A stretch of 64,000 nucleotides of DNA. It comes from Phytohabitans suffuscus. Lineage in GTDB: Bacteria > Actinomycetota > Actinomycetes > Mycobacteriales > Micromonosporaceae. Position numbers and translations under genes: made by a program. The notes under the pieces were generated by a model, which saw only the letters and a list, made by a program, of their open reading frames with translations, made no database searches and had not been told where the DNA came from. The stretch is from assembly GCF_011764565.1 (NCBI RefSeq), contig NZ_AP022871.1, forward strand, positions 9,238,320 to 9,302,319, in the 5' to 3' direction. Shown in pieces: positions 40,602-49,059 of this stretch (its first letter is position 1; each line of letters begins with the position of its first letter).

Positions 40602-41369
40602 ATGCGGGTGAATCATGTCAAACAGGAACTTCTCGCCGGCAAGGTTCGGGTGGGAACCTGGCTCCATACGCTTGGTTCGCCCGAGTTGCCCCAGATCTTG
40701 TCGACGGCCGGTTTCGACTTCATAAACGTCGACATGGAGCACTCGTCCTTCTCGCTCAAGACCGTCAGCGACCTCTGCTACGCCGCGCTGCAGGCCGGGA
40801 TCGTGCCGGTCGTCCGCCCGCCGGACCGCCAGCACCACCTCATGAGCCGCCCGCTCGACCAGGGCGCCCTCGGCATCTACGCGCCGCACGTCGACACCGT
40901 CGAGGACGCCCGGGACGTGCTGGACGCGGTCAAGTTCCCGCCGGTGGGGCATCGCGGCTCGCAGCCGCCGAGCATCGTCACGTCGTTCCGGTCGTTCGAC
41001 GCCGGCCGGTACATGCCGGAGGCCAACGCGCAGACCATGGTGGTCGTCCAGCTGGAGAGCCGCCTGGCGCTGGAGAACGCGGACGCGATCCTCGCCCTGC
41101 CCGGCGTCGACGGCGCGGTCGTCGGCCGCGGCGACCTCGCCGCCGACCTGGGGCTGGGCGGGCAGCGCGGGCACCCCGAGCTGGACCGGGCGGTGGAGCA
41201 CATGATCGCCGCGTGCGCCCGGCACGGCAAGGTCCCCGGCCTCATGGTGCTGTCCGTCGAGGACGGTCGCCGGTGGGTCGAGCGCGGGGTGCGGATGGTG
41301 ACCTACGCCAGCGAGATGCTGATGCTCCGGGACGCCGGGACCGCCGCGGTGGCCGCGCTCAGACCGTGA
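40602..41369 (+). CDS. HpcH/HpaI-type aldolase 1
   Basis: A 255-residue class II (metal-dependent) pyruvate aldolase: GTWLHTLGSPELPQILSTAG, FDFINVDMEHSSFSLKT, the metal Glu in VVVQLESRLALENAD, and GVDGAVVGRGDLAADLGL. Family members split 2-keto-4-hydroxy acids to pyruvate plus an aldehyde. ATG 40602, divergent from the importer operon. Its 3' end overlaps the convergent Ldh_2 gene by 11 bases. Confidence 0.88.
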   Translation: MRVNHVKQELLAGKVRVGTWLHTLGSPELPQILSTAGFDFINVDMEHSSFSLKTVSDLCYAALQAGIVPVVRPPDRQHHLMSRPLDQGALGIYAPHVDTVEDARDVLDAVKFPPVGHRGSQPPSIVTSFRSFDAGRYMPEANAQTMVVVQLESRLALENADAILALPGVDGAVVGRGDLAADLGLGGQRGHPELDRAVEHMIAACARHGKVPGLMVLSVEDGRRWVERGVRMVTYASEMLMLRDAGTAAVAALRP

Positions 41370-42381
41370 CCCCGAGCCGCGCGGCCAGCTCGCGCAGGTT
41401 GGCCAGGCCCGCGTCCGGCAGCGTCACCACGCCGGCCGCGGCCGCGCGGTGGTCCCGCTCCGCATCCCCTGGTACGAGGACCGCGCGGTGGCCGGGTGCC
41501 GGGCGGGTGGACCGCATCCGGCCCAGCTGCGCGCCGACCGCCGCCCGTGCCGCCGCCGCGCCGGCGAAGCAGCCCGGGTCGACCGCGACCGCGAACACGC
41601 CGTGGTCCCGGTCCCGCGCGGCCTGGCCCACGACACAGCCGGCCAGGAGCGAGACGAGCAGCGACATGCCGTACCCCTTGTGGCCGCCGAACGGCAGCAG
41701 CATCCCGCCGTCCAGGAACGCGGCCGGGTCGGTGGTCGGGTGGCCGTCGCGGTCCAGCAGCGTGTCCGGCGGCACCGGCAGCCCCGCCTCGAGGTAGTGC
41801 TGCATCTTGCCGCCGGCCAGGGCGGACGTGGCGACGTCGAGCACGAACGCGTCGTCCCCCTGCGCCGGCACCCCGAACGTGAACGGGTTGGTGCCCAGCC
41901 GCGCCTCGCCCGCCCCGTACGCGGCGACGTTGGACTTGTCGAGGCTGGCGTAGCAGAGGAAGAGCACCACGCCCTGCCGCGCGGCCGCCTCGGACCACTC
42001 CCCCAGCCGGCCGGTGTGCGAGACGTCGACGATGCCGCCGAGCGCCACCCCGTGCGCCCGGGCGCGGCCCACCAGCTCGCCGGTGAGCAGGTGGGCGGCC
42101 GGATGCCCGTACCCGCGGTGGGCGTCGACGAGCACGACCGGCCCGTCGCGGGCGCGCCCGTCGACCGGCGTGACCTCGGCGCGGCCGGCCGGGTCGAGCG
42201 TGCCCTTGGCGATCCGGGCGGCGTAGTCGTGCAGGCGGATGATGCCGTGCGAGGCGTGGCCGGACAGGTCGGAGCTGACCAGCCAGCCGGCGACCGCGGC
42301 GGCGATGTCAGGTGGCGTGCCGAGCCGTTCCAGCACGGCGGTGGCGAGCGCGGTCGCGTCGGTGGCGGAGAGGCTGGCCAT
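41359..42381 (-). CDS. Ldh_2 family (malate/sulfolactate-type) dehydrogenase 1
   Basis: A 340-residue NAD(P)-dependent 2-hydroxyacid dehydrogenase of the malate/ureidoglycolate/sulfolactate family, unrelated to classical LDH. Catalytic His context SGHASHGIIRLHDY, ARLGTNPFTFGVPAQGDD, LDVATSALAGGKMQHY and LLPFGGHKGYGMSLLVSLLAG. ATG 42381 follows GAAAGGAGGG. Divergent from the hydroxy-acid oxidase gene; a second member lies at 44359. Confidence 0.88.
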   Translation of the reverse strand: MASLSATDATALATAVLERLGTPPDIAAAVAGWLVSSDLSGHASHGIIRLHDYAARIAKGTLDPAGRAEVTPVDGRARDGPVVLVDAHRGYGHPAAHLLTGELVGRARAHGVALGGIVDVSHTGRLGEWSEAAARQGVVLFLCYASLDKSNVAAYGAGEARLGTNPFTFGVPAQGDDAFVLDVATSALAGGKMQHYLEAGLPVPPDTLLDRDGHPTTDPAAFLDGGMLLPFGGHKGYGMSLLVSLLAGCVVGQAARDRDHGVFAVAVDPGCFAGAAAARAAVGAQLGRMRSTRPAPGHRAVLVPGDAERDHRAAAAGVVTLPDAGLANLRELAARLGVTV

Positions 42382-42407
42382 CCACCCTCCTTTCAGGCGA
42401 TCTTGAT

Positions 42408-42425
42408 CGTTATACATGTTATATA
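42408..42425. promoter_or_regulatory. AT-rich promoter/operator between Ldh_2 and oxidase genes
   Basis: GTTATACATGTTATATAT lies in a 54-bp divergent gap and ends about ten bases before the oxidase ATG, which lacks a ribosome site. It probably serves both promoters, and the oxidase mRNA is likely leaderless or nearly so. Confidence 0.45.
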
Positions 42426-42435
42426 TTCTGTCGCC

Positions 42436-43497
42436 ATGACGGAGCAACCGCTGACGGAGCGACCGCTCGACGGCGTCCGCACGATCGACCAGGTGCTCGC
42501 CCGCGCCCGCGCGCTCGCCAGCCCGCACGCGTACCGGTGGGCGGAGGCCGCGGCCGGCGAAGGGCGCACCCGTGACCGCAACCGGGACGCGCTGACCCGC
42601 CTCGCGGTCGTCCCCCGCCTGCTCGCCGGCCTCGACTCGGTCTCCACCGGCACCTCGCTGCTCGGCGTCGACCTCGACCTGCCGGTGGTGCTCGCCCCGG
42701 TCGGCTCGACCGCGCTGCACCACCCGGACGGCGCGGTCGCGGCCGCCGAGGGGGCGCGGCGGGCCGGGACGGTGGCGTTCTGCGGGTTCATGGCGACCGC
42801 GCCCTGGGCCGACGTCGCCGCGGTCGACCCGGGCCGCCAGTTCTTCCAGCTGTACCCGCTGGGCGACCGCGCCTGGCTGTCCGAGGTGGTCGACCGGGTG
42901 GAGGCGGCCGGGTTCGCCGGGATCTGCCTGACCGCCGACAGCCCGGTCGCCGCCCGCCGCGACTCGCTCATCGAGTCCGGCACCGACTGGCGCCTGGAAC
43001 GCGAGGACCTGACCGTCAACCTCGCCGGCCTGGGCCGCCACGAGCGGCAGCGGCGCCGGTTCGGCTGGGCCGACCTGGAGTGGCTCTGCGCCCGTACCCG
43101 GCTGCCGGTCGCCCTGAAGGGCGTGCTGCGCGGCGCGGACGCGGACCGCGGCGTCGGCTGCGGCGCGGCGGCCATCTGGGTCTCCAACCACGGCGGCCGC
43201 ACCGTCGACCACGGCCCGGCCACCATCGAGGTCCTCCCCGAGGTGGTCGAGGCGGTGGCGGGCCGCGCGCAGGTCGTGGTCGACGGCGGCTTCACCAGGG
43301 GCGTCGAGGTGGCCAAGGCCCTCGCGCTCGGCGCCCGCGCGGTCGCGGTCGGCCGCCTGCACCTGTGGGGCCTGACCATCGGCGGCGCGGCGGGCGTCGC
43401 GCTGGTGCTCGACATCCTGCGCCGGGAGCTGTCCGACACGATGGCGTTCCTCGGCGCCGCCACGCCGGCGGACCTCGACCCCGGCCACGTCCGCTGA
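42436..43497 (+). CDS. FMN-dependent alpha-hydroxy-acid oxidase
   Basis: A 353-residue TIM-barrel flavoenzyme of the glycolate oxidase / lactate monooxygenase family, turning 2-hydroxy acids into keto acids. PVVLAPVGSTALHHPDG is the FMN-binding start, ALKGVLRGADADRGVGCG the Lys segment, and SNHGGRTVDHGPATIEVLPE carries the catalytic His and Arg. VVVDGGFTRGVEVAKALALG and AVAVGR bind phosphate. ATG 42436 without Shine-Dalgarno. It offers an oxygen-dependent route parallel to the two Ldh_2 enzymes. Confidence 0.9.
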   Translation: MTEQPLTERPLDGVRTIDQVLARARALASPHAYRWAEAAAGEGRTRDRNRDALTRLAVVPRLLAGLDSVSTGTSLLGVDLDLPVVLAPVGSTALHHPDGAVAAAEGARRAGTVAFCGFMATAPWADVAAVDPGRQFFQLYPLGDRAWLSEVVDRVEAAGFAGICLTADSPVAARRDSLIESGTDWRLEREDLTVNLAGLGRHERQRRRFGWADLEWLCARTRLPVALKGVLRGADADRGVGCGAAAIWVSNHGGRTVDHGPATIEVLPEVVEAVAGRAQVVVDGGFTRGVEVAKALALGARAVAVGRLHLWGLTIGGAAGVALVLDILRRELSDTMAFLGAATPADLDPGHVR

Positions 43498-43501
43498 GCC
43501 C

Positions 43502-44278
43502 TCAGGAGGCGGCGCGGAGCGCGTCGGCCCAGGCGGTGGCGCCGTCGACGAGGAAGTTGAGGTCGTTGCGGGTGGTCAGCAGGCGCACCCCGCGGCGGAT
43601 CGCCTCGGCCTGGTGGGCCACGGTCGGGCTGCCGCCGCAGCCGGCGTACCGGCCGTGCGCGGTGGCCACCTCCACCACCCGGTCGATCGCCGCGGCCACC
43701 GCCGGGTGCCCGGTCTCGCCGGCGTGACCGATCGACATCAGCAGGTCGCTGACGCCGAGGTGGATGACGTCGACGCCGGGTACCGCGGCGATGCGTTCGA
43801 GGTTGGCCAGCCCGCGCACCGACTCGACCATGCACACGACGAGCGTGGCCGCGTCGAGGGCGGGCAGCGCCTCGGCGGGCGGCACCGGGCGGTAGTCGAA
43901 CAGCGGGTAGCCGCCGCCGTACGACCGGCCGCCCAGCGGCGCGAACCGGCACACCCGCACGCAGTGCCGGGCCTGCTCCTCGGTCTCCACGTCCGGGAAG
44001 ACGATGCCGCTGACCCCGGCGTCGAGCAGGGCCGGCACGTCGGGGTCGGTGACGCTCCGGACCCGTACCAGCGTGGCGATCCCGCAGCCGAGCGCGGTCT
44101 GCGTGATGTGCCCGACCGCCTCGGCGCCGAGCAGTGAGTGCTGCAGGTCGACGCGGACGAAGTCGTGGCCGCTGGCCCGCGCGACCCGGGCGATCTCGCC
44201 GGAGCGGGTGAGCCGCACGGTCAGGCCGATCGCGGGCCGGCCGGCCCGCATGCGGTCGAGGATCGGTGCCGCGCTCAT
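43502..44278 (-). CDS. HpcH/HpaI-type aldolase 2
   Basis: A 258-residue paralogue of aldolase 1: GLTVRLTRSGEIARVARAS, HDFVRVDLQHSLLGAEA, GIVFPDVETEEQA, metal Glu in LVVCMVESVRGLANLE and VDVIHLGVSDLLMSIGH. The two copies are diverged, so they may split different chain lengths or stereoisomers. Convergent with the oxidase gene (4-base gap) and divergent from the second Ldh_2 gene, with TGTTATAAAGTG at 44316 between them. Confidence 0.87.
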   Translation of the reverse strand: MSAAPILDRMRAGRPAIGLTVRLTRSGEIARVARASGHDFVRVDLQHSLLGAEAVGHITQTALGCGIATLVRVRSVTDPDVPALLDAGVSGIVFPDVETEEQARHCVRVCRFAPLGGRSYGGGYPLFDYRPVPPAEALPALDAATLVVCMVESVRGLANLERIAAVPGVDVIHLGVSDLLMSIGHAGETGHPAVAAAIDRVVEVATAHGRYAGCGGSPTVAHQAEAIRRGVRLLTTRNDLNFLVDGATAWADALRAAS

Positions 44279-44358
44279 CTGCGCCCTCCGGACATGGTGT
44301 GCCCTCCCGTTCCAGTGTTATAAAGTGCAGAGTGTAGCTCGACGGAGAGGTGGCGGTC

Positions 44359-45387
44359 ATGCCGGTCGTGGCGGCGGACGAGGTCCTGCGGCTCCTGCGC
44401 GCGGTCTACGAGAGCCGGGGCGTACCGCCGGACGAGGCCCGCGCCGTCGCCGCCCACCAGGTCGGCGCCAACCTCGCCGGCCACGACTCGCACGGGGTGA
44501 TCCGCACCCCGGACTACGTGCGGCGGATCGAGAAGGGCGACATCGTGCCCGGCGCCCCCTTCGAGGTCGAGCGGGAGACCGGCTCGACCGCGGTGGTGAA
44601 CGGCAACTGGGGCTTCGGCTTCGTGCAGACCGAGCGGGCGATGCGGCTCGCGGTCGCCAAGGCCCGGGCGCACGGGGTGGCCGCGGTGACGATCCGCTAC
44701 CAGGGGCACATGGGCCGCCTGGGCGCGTACGCGGAGCTGGCCGCCGCCGAGGGCATGATCTCGCTGATCACCGCCGACTCCGGTCGCGGCCCGAAGGCGG
44801 TCGTCCCGTACGGCGGCACGAGCCCCCGCCTCGGCACCAACCCGATCTGCTTCGGCGTGCCCACCGGCACCTTTCCCCTGGTCCTGGACATGGCCACCAG
44901 CGCCGTCGCCGGCGGCAAGGTCGCCGTACACCGCAACACCGGCGAACCGCTCCCACCCGGCCTGCTCCTCGACGCGCGAGGACGGCCCAGCACCGACCCG
45001 GCCGACTACTTCGCCGGCGGCGCCCTGCTGCCGATGGGCGGCGCCCAGGCACACAAGGGCTTCGGCCTGTCCGTCGTCGTCGAGGTCCTCTGTGGACTGC
45101 TGACCGGCCTGGGCTTCGGCGTCGCCGAGGACGCCCGCCACAACGACGGCAACTTCATCGCCCTCTTCGACGTGGCCCGCTTCCGCGACCCGCGCGAGTT
45201 CACCGCCGACGTGGACGCCTTCGTCGCGTTCCTCAAGGACACCCCACTGGCCGCCGGCCACGACGAGATCCTGGTACCCGGCGAGCTGGAGGCCCGCACC
45301 ACCGCGACCCGCCGGGCCAGCGGCCTCGACCTCGACGACCGCACCTGGCACGACCTGCTCGCCCTCCTCCCCGAGGCCCCCGCCTAG
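44359..45387 (+). CDS. Ldh_2 family dehydrogenase 2
   Basis: A 342-residue paralogue of the 41359 gene: GHDSHGVIRTPDYVRRIEKG (catalytic His), SPRLGTNPICFGVPTGTFPL, LDMATSAVAGGKVAVHRN and LPMGGAQAHKGFGLSVVVEV. ATG 44359 is preferred, eight bases behind GGAGAGG; GTG 44350 is too close to that site. The stop codon TAG already lies in the first bases of a module D repeat, so the repeat junction coincides with the gene end. Confidence 0.87.
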   Translation: MPVVAADEVLRLLRAVYESRGVPPDEARAVAAHQVGANLAGHDSHGVIRTPDYVRRIEKGDIVPGAPFEVERETGSTAVVNGNWGFGFVQTERAMRLAVAKARAHGVAAVTIRYQGHMGRLGAYAELAAAEGMISLITADSGRGPKAVVPYGGTSPRLGTNPICFGVPTGTFPLVLDMATSAVAGGKVAVHRNTGEPLPPGLLLDARGRPSTDPADYFAGGALLPMGGAQAHKGFGLSVVVEVLCGLLTGLGFGVAEDARHNDGNFIALFDVARFRDPREFTADVDAFVAFLKDTPLAAGHDEILVPGELEARTTATRRASGLDLDDRTWHDLLALLPEAPA

Positions 45388-45525
45388 AGACCTTCCGGGT
45401 CAGGGTCGCGGGCCTGTCCATGCCGGTCGGTCCGGCGGCGTTCAACCCCGGATCTGGATCTGAGCTACCGCGATGTCCGCGGTGGTCCGGACCGTTGCTC
45501 CCGCGGCCTCACCCTCCGCGGTCCC
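45385..45525 (+). repeat. Composite of module D and module A
   Basis: AGAGACCTTCCGGGTCAGGG, GGGCCTGTCCATGC and TTCAACCCCGGATCTGGATC lead straight into the module A start TGAGCTACCGCGATGTCC. The same order and spacing recur, with a truncated A, at 53187-53297. Confidence 0.8.
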
Positions 45526-45625
45526 CCGATCGCGGCGCTGTCTCCTTGATCGGCGCGGGTTGGATCGTGTCGCGCGATGTCCGAGCTGTTGCCGATCGAG
45601 GGATCCGGATCCGGGCGGACCAACC

Positions 45626-45680
45626 CCGAAAGCTCTATAGAGACCTTCCGGGGTCAGGGTTCGAGCCTGTCCACAGTGGT
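45626..45680 (+). repeat. Module D dispersed repeat
   Basis: CCCCGAAAGCTCTATAGAGA then CCTTCCGGGGTCAGGG and CCTGTCCACAGTGG. Relatives at 45385, 53170, 59210 and, inverted, 59634. Confidence 0.75.
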
Positions 45681-45735
45681 CCCTGTGCTCTGCTGGTTTG
45701 TCCGCCCGGTGTGGAGACTGGGTGTCGGTTTCGGT

Positions 45736-45785
45736 GGATCGTGGTACGGATCCGCCCCTATGAGGGCGGTTTCATACCACGATCC
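45736..45785. repeat. Module B palindromic repeat
   Basis: 50-bp imperfect palindrome: GGATCGTGGTACGGATCCGC facing GCGGTTTCATACCACGATCC around CCCTATGAGG. Other complete copies at 46441, 53006 and 59515; split copies form the ends of 764-972 and 58896-59741. Confidence 0.85.
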
Positions 45786-45916
45786 GTTGCTGAGAGCCAC
45801 GCGTTCGAGGGCGGGAGTGGCGGCGGCGCCGAGTTCGTCTGGTTTGTCCTACTCGTCAGGGTGATCGTGGGCCTCGGCCGATGAGGACAGACCGGGAAGC
45901 CGCCCGTGGCGGGGCC

Positions 45917-45985
45917 CGAGGGATCGGTTCCGGCTGATCGTGGACGCCAGCCGCCCGCAGACGGGGAGCAGCCGTCCATCATCGC
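45917..45985 (-). repeat. Module C dispersed repeat, inverted
   Basis: GAGGGATCGGTTCCGGCTGA then TCGTGGACGCC and CCGTCCATCATCG; reversed relative to 1051. Confidence 0.7.
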
Positions 45986-46164
45986 CTGGCCGATGAGGAG
46001 GGCAACCCCGGACTCGATCCGGCTCTGGGGTGGTGGCGTTGGCCCTGCCGCCTGCCCAACCCGTGAGCTTCCGTGGTCAGGGTTTGGGCGGATGGCGCGG
46101 CGTCCGTGGTGGTCGCGGAGATCTTTCGGGGATCGGGGTCCCGGTTTGTCCGCGTTAGCCGTCG

Positions 46165-46227
46165 GATCGTGGACGCCGGTTGCCCCTCCGGAGGCAGCTC
46201 ACGTCCACGATCAGCCGGGACCGATCG
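46165..46227 (+). repeat. Module C dispersed repeat
   Basis: GATCGTGGACGCCGGTTGCC facing CTCACGTCCACGATC, followed by AGCCGGGACCGATCG. The dyad arms pair perfectly over ten bases. Confidence 0.8.
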
Positions 46228-46440
46228 CTCAGGCGGCGCACCGGACGGACAAATTACCCGGAAGCGGTCCGCCACATTGTCCACGATGGACGGACCCGGC
46301 CCGCCTCGCCCTCCGCGGCTCGCCGTTCGGCTTTCTGCATCGCGGTCCCACAAGATCCGACGTCGAAGCCTCCAGACCGTCCGGGACTAGCGTCCGGGTC
46401 TGTCCACGGTGACCCGTGCGGACGGTCGCTCGGTTTCGGC

Positions 46441-46490
46441 GGATCGTGGTATGGATCCGCCCCTATGAGGGCAGTTACATACCACGATCC
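46441..46490. repeat. Module B palindromic repeat
   Basis: GGATCGTGGTATGGATCCGC facing AGTTACATACCACGATCC around CCCTATGAGGGC. Confidence 0.85.
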
Positions 46491-46585
46491 GCCGCGACGG
46501 GCGCCGCGATCATGGATCTCACGCCCTGAGGGTCGGGAACTGCGGGTGCGGCGCCGAATCGTCTGGTTTGTGCCCGTCGGCGGGT

Positions 46586-46649
46586 GATCGTGGACTACGG
46601 TTGCCCGTCCGGGGGCGGCTCGCGTCCACGATCAACCGGAACCGATCCC
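46586..46649 (+). repeat. Module C dispersed repeat
   Basis: GATCGTGGACTACGG with CGCGTCCACGATCAACC and GGAACCGATCC; preceded by the CGAATCGTCTGGTTTGT spacer as in other copies. Confidence 0.8.
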
Positions 46650-46860
46650 CCGGACAGCGCGACAGGCGGACCAAGCGGTGGAAATGGCCGTCCAACCCTT
46701 CTGGGGGTCGGCGTGGTGGGTGATCAACGATGGCCGGTCATCGGGGACCGTCATGCGCCGCGGGCTTCCGTCTCTGGGACGACCTGTTGTCCACGGGGCA
46801 GCGACAGGTCTTCTCCAAGCCGGGCCCGCGCACCCTCGACCGCGAGAGCGTGGGCTTGAC

Positions 46861-46970
46861 CGGCGGACCCGGCAGCGCAGGTCGGGGGTCTCGGCGAGCG
46901 CCGGCGAGCCGCCGACCGGAGCGGTGCCCGCGCGGGAGCATGCGGTCCGCCGCTGGCGCGGACCGGGGCA
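46861..46970 (-). repeat. Module E dispersed repeat, inverted copy
   Basis: On the minus strand: GCGGACCGCATGCTCCCGCG, GGGCACCGCT, GGCGGCTCGCCGG and CCGACCTGCGCTGCC. The same series in the same order lies at 58588-58690 on the plus strand. Confidence 0.7.
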
Positions 46971-47021
46971 ATATGTCCATAGGGGTGCGAACCGGGTCGC
47001 GGCGGCCCGAGGGGCTAGCGG

Positions 47022-48537
47022 CAATGCCAGGTAGTTAGGGTTCTGGGGCGGTTGTCAAGGTTGGTCCGGCGAGGATGTTGATGTTGAGGGTGGTTTTGTA
47101 GGTTCGTCGGTCGATGTTGGGGCCGCGGGCGTTGTATTTGGAGATGGCGCGTTTGACGGTGCGGGCGTTGATGCGTGGTCGCCGGTCGGGTAGGAGGTTG
47201 TCCAGGACCAGTCGCCCGATTCGGCCGGCTAGGTCGATGATGGTGTCGGCGATGATGCCGTTGGCTTGGATGAGTTGGTCGCGGGCGGCGTGTAGTGCGG
47301 TGGTGAAGCTGGCCCGGTCCGGGTCGATGCCTGGGACGGTGTTCGTGGCGTCGGTCATGGCGGTGCGCAGGATCTGGTAGGTGACCAGTAGGGCGTAGAT
47401 TTCTTGGGTGATGCCGGTTGGGGTGCGGGCGCGTAGGACCCGGCTGCCGAGGATCGAGGATTTCAGCTCGAGGTAGGCGGTCTCGATTTCCCAGCGTTCG
47501 TGGTAGAGCCGGATCAGTGCGGCGGCGGGGTGGCGGCGTTCGTCGAGGAGTGTGGTGATCAGCCGGTAGACGCCGGTGTGGGTGCCGGTGGTGGTCGTGA
47601 TGGTGATCTCGGCGTCGATGACACGCACGGGTTTGCCGCCGAAGGCCGATCGGTAGGAGCCGTCGCGGTGACGGCGCAGGATCGGTAGTTTCGGTCCGGT
47701 CTTGCCGGTTCTGGCTCGCACGATCAGGTCTGCGCCGGTGTCGGCGATCGCGGCGAGTAGGTGCCCGGCTGCGTAGTAGCGGTCGGCCAGGATCAGCATG
47801 CCGGTATGCATGCTGGGCGGCAGACGTTGGGCGTAGGCGATCTCTCCGATGGTGGCGGGGCCGAACACGGCGTCGATGATTGTTCGGGTTCCGCGGGTCA
47901 GCAGGGTCGACACCCGCGTCGTCGGGTAGCTACCACCGCCGCAGCGGCCGCCGCGCTGTTTGGTGAATACGGTCAGATTCGCGGGGCTGTCCGCCACGCT
48001 CATGATCGTGGCGTCGATCGCGCAGACGAGCAGTCCTTTCCAGCGCACCGGCCCAGCCGTGGCGGCGGGGCCGCGGAGCAGGTCGAACAACGCCCGCAAG
48101 GGTGCCGGGCCGAGCCGGTGTCGGGCCTTGGTCAACGCCGCCTCGGTCGGGTCCGGCACCGGCAGGCCGTCCAGCCCGGCGACTAGGCGAAGCCAGACCT
48201 GCCGGTAGCCGAGCTCGGCGAACAGAGACCCGGCCAGCAGCAGATACACCACCACTCGAGCCGGAAGATCACGGATACGGCGTTGGGCGGTACGGGTCTC
48301 GGCCAGGACGGCATCGACCATCTCGAAGGGCACCTGCTGGGTCAACTCGCCCAGATGCCCCGGCGCGAATCGACCCGCAGCCACGGTGATTGTGCGGGTG
48401 ATGGCAGAGTGTTCCAACGGCGGGGCTCCCGGTCCAGAGGCTGTCTTCGAGTGACAAACCTCTATACCGAGACCCCGCCGCCTACGTCCTCACGCCACGC
48501 TTGACAACCAGCCAAAATCCTTAACTACCCGGCATTG
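47022..48537 (-). mobile_element. IS4-family insertion sequence, complete
   Basis: 1,516 bp with 19-bp terminal inverted repeats: left CAATGCCAGGTAGTTAGGG, right (minus strand) CAATGCCGGGTAGTTAAGG, 17 of 19 identical. One transposase gene fills it. CTAGCGG precedes the left end (47015-47021) and occurs three bases outside the right end (48541-48547), a possible but imperfect target duplication. Its DNA is visibly poorer in GC and richer in G/T than its surroundings, consistent with recent arrival. Confidence 0.9.
47035..48417 (-). CDS. IS4 family transposase
   Basis: A 460-residue DDE transposase. The N-terminal IS4 domain (LGELTQQVPFEMVDAVLAET) is followed by catalytic Asp in LVCAIDATIMSVADS, Asp in MLILADRYYAAG and Glu in the signature YHERWEIETAYLELK, which fits Y-x2-R-x3-E-x6-K exactly. 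The start appears to be TTG 48417 with GGAG upstream. The frame is intact from end to end, so the element may be active. Confidence 0.92.
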   Translation of the reverse strand: MEHSAITRTITVAAGRFAPGHLGELTQQVPFEMVDAVLAETRTAQRRIRDLPARVVVYLLLAGSLFAELGYRQVWLRLVAGLDGLPVPDPTEAALTKARHRLGPAPLRALFDLLRGPAATAGPVRWKGLLVCAIDATIMSVADSPANLTVFTKQRGGRCGGGSYPTTRVSTLLTRGTRTIIDAVFGPATIGEIAYAQRLPPSMHTGMLILADRYYAAGHLLAAIADTGADLIVRARTGKTGPKLPILRRHRDGSYRSAFGGKPVRVIDAEITITTTTGTHTGVYRLITTLLDERRHPAAALIRLYHERWEIETAYLELKSSILGSRVLRARTPTGITQEIYALLVTYQILRTAMTDATNTVPGIDPDRASFTTALHAARDQLIQANGIIADTIIDLAGRIGRLVLDNLLPDRRPRINARTVKRAISKYNARGPNIDRRTYKTTLNINILAGPTLTTAPEP

Positions 48538-48540
48538 GAT

Positions 48541-49059
48541 CTAGCGGGCTTTGACCAGGCCGCGCACGTAGGCGGCCTGGCCGACGTGCTGGTCGTCGTC
48601 GTTGAGCACGCTGATCAGGCGCACGCCGAGCGTGACCGGCGGGTCCCACCGCTCGTCGACCACGCGGTCGAGGTCTTTGGCGTTGAGGCCGCGCAGGAAC
48701 TCGCTGGTGCGGGCCGCGACCGCGTCGAAGTATCCGATCAGGGCCTCGCCGCTGTCGGGGCGGACCTGGTCGACCTGGTCGGCGCTGTGCCCGTATCCGG
48801 TGTCGCCGGCGGCGGGCGTGAGCCCGAAGCGGGCGGCCCAGCCGTCGCGGGCCCAGATCTGCGGCTCGCCCAAGAGGTCGGCTACGTGGTCGTCCTGGAT
48901 CCGGGTGAGGTGCCAGACCAGCCACCCCACCGAGTTGGCGCCGGGGGCCGGCACCCAGTGCAGCTCCTCCGGGGTCAGGCCCTCGACGGCGGATCGGACC
49001 AGGTCGGGAAGGCGGTCGAACGCCTCGGCCAGCACCTCTCTCGCGTCCACAGTGCTCAC
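48541..49059 (-). CDS. DinB family protein (DUF664 type)
   Basis: A 172-residue four-helix DinB-fold protein. The metal-site pattern is WVPAPGANSVGWLVWHLTRI with QDDHVADLLG, and a later His in LNDDDQHVGQAAYVRG. Thiol-dependent transferases (mycothiol or bacillithiol S-transferases) belong here; the substrate is unknown. I chose GTG 49059. Its TAG stop (48541-48543) lies directly against the right end of the IS4 element, which therefore spared the gene. Confidence 0.85.
   Translation of the reverse strand: MSTVDAREVLAEAFDRLPDLVRSAVEGLTPEELHWVPAPGANSVGWLVWHLTRIQDDHVADLLGEPQIWARDGWAARFGLTPAAGDTGYGHSADQVDQVRPDSGEALIGYFDAVAARTSEFLRGLNAKDLDRVVDERWDPPVTLGVRLISVLNDDDQHVGQAAYVRGLVKAR

Larger units (their letters stand above)
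45388..47021. other. Repeat desert between catabolic island and IS4 element
   Basis: 1.6 kb without a gene. Order of modules: D-A composite (45385-45525), D (45626), B (45736-45785), spacer with TCGTCTGGTTTGT, C inverted (45917-45985), C (46165), degraded D (46376), B (46441-46490), C (46586), then E inverted (46861-46970). The part 45640-45985 returns as an inverted copy at 59328-59681. Confidence 0.75.

Noticed and set aside
45388..47021. Decayed genes in the desert before the IS4 element
   Set aside because: No fragment resembles a protein family; the whole stretch is explained by repeat modules.
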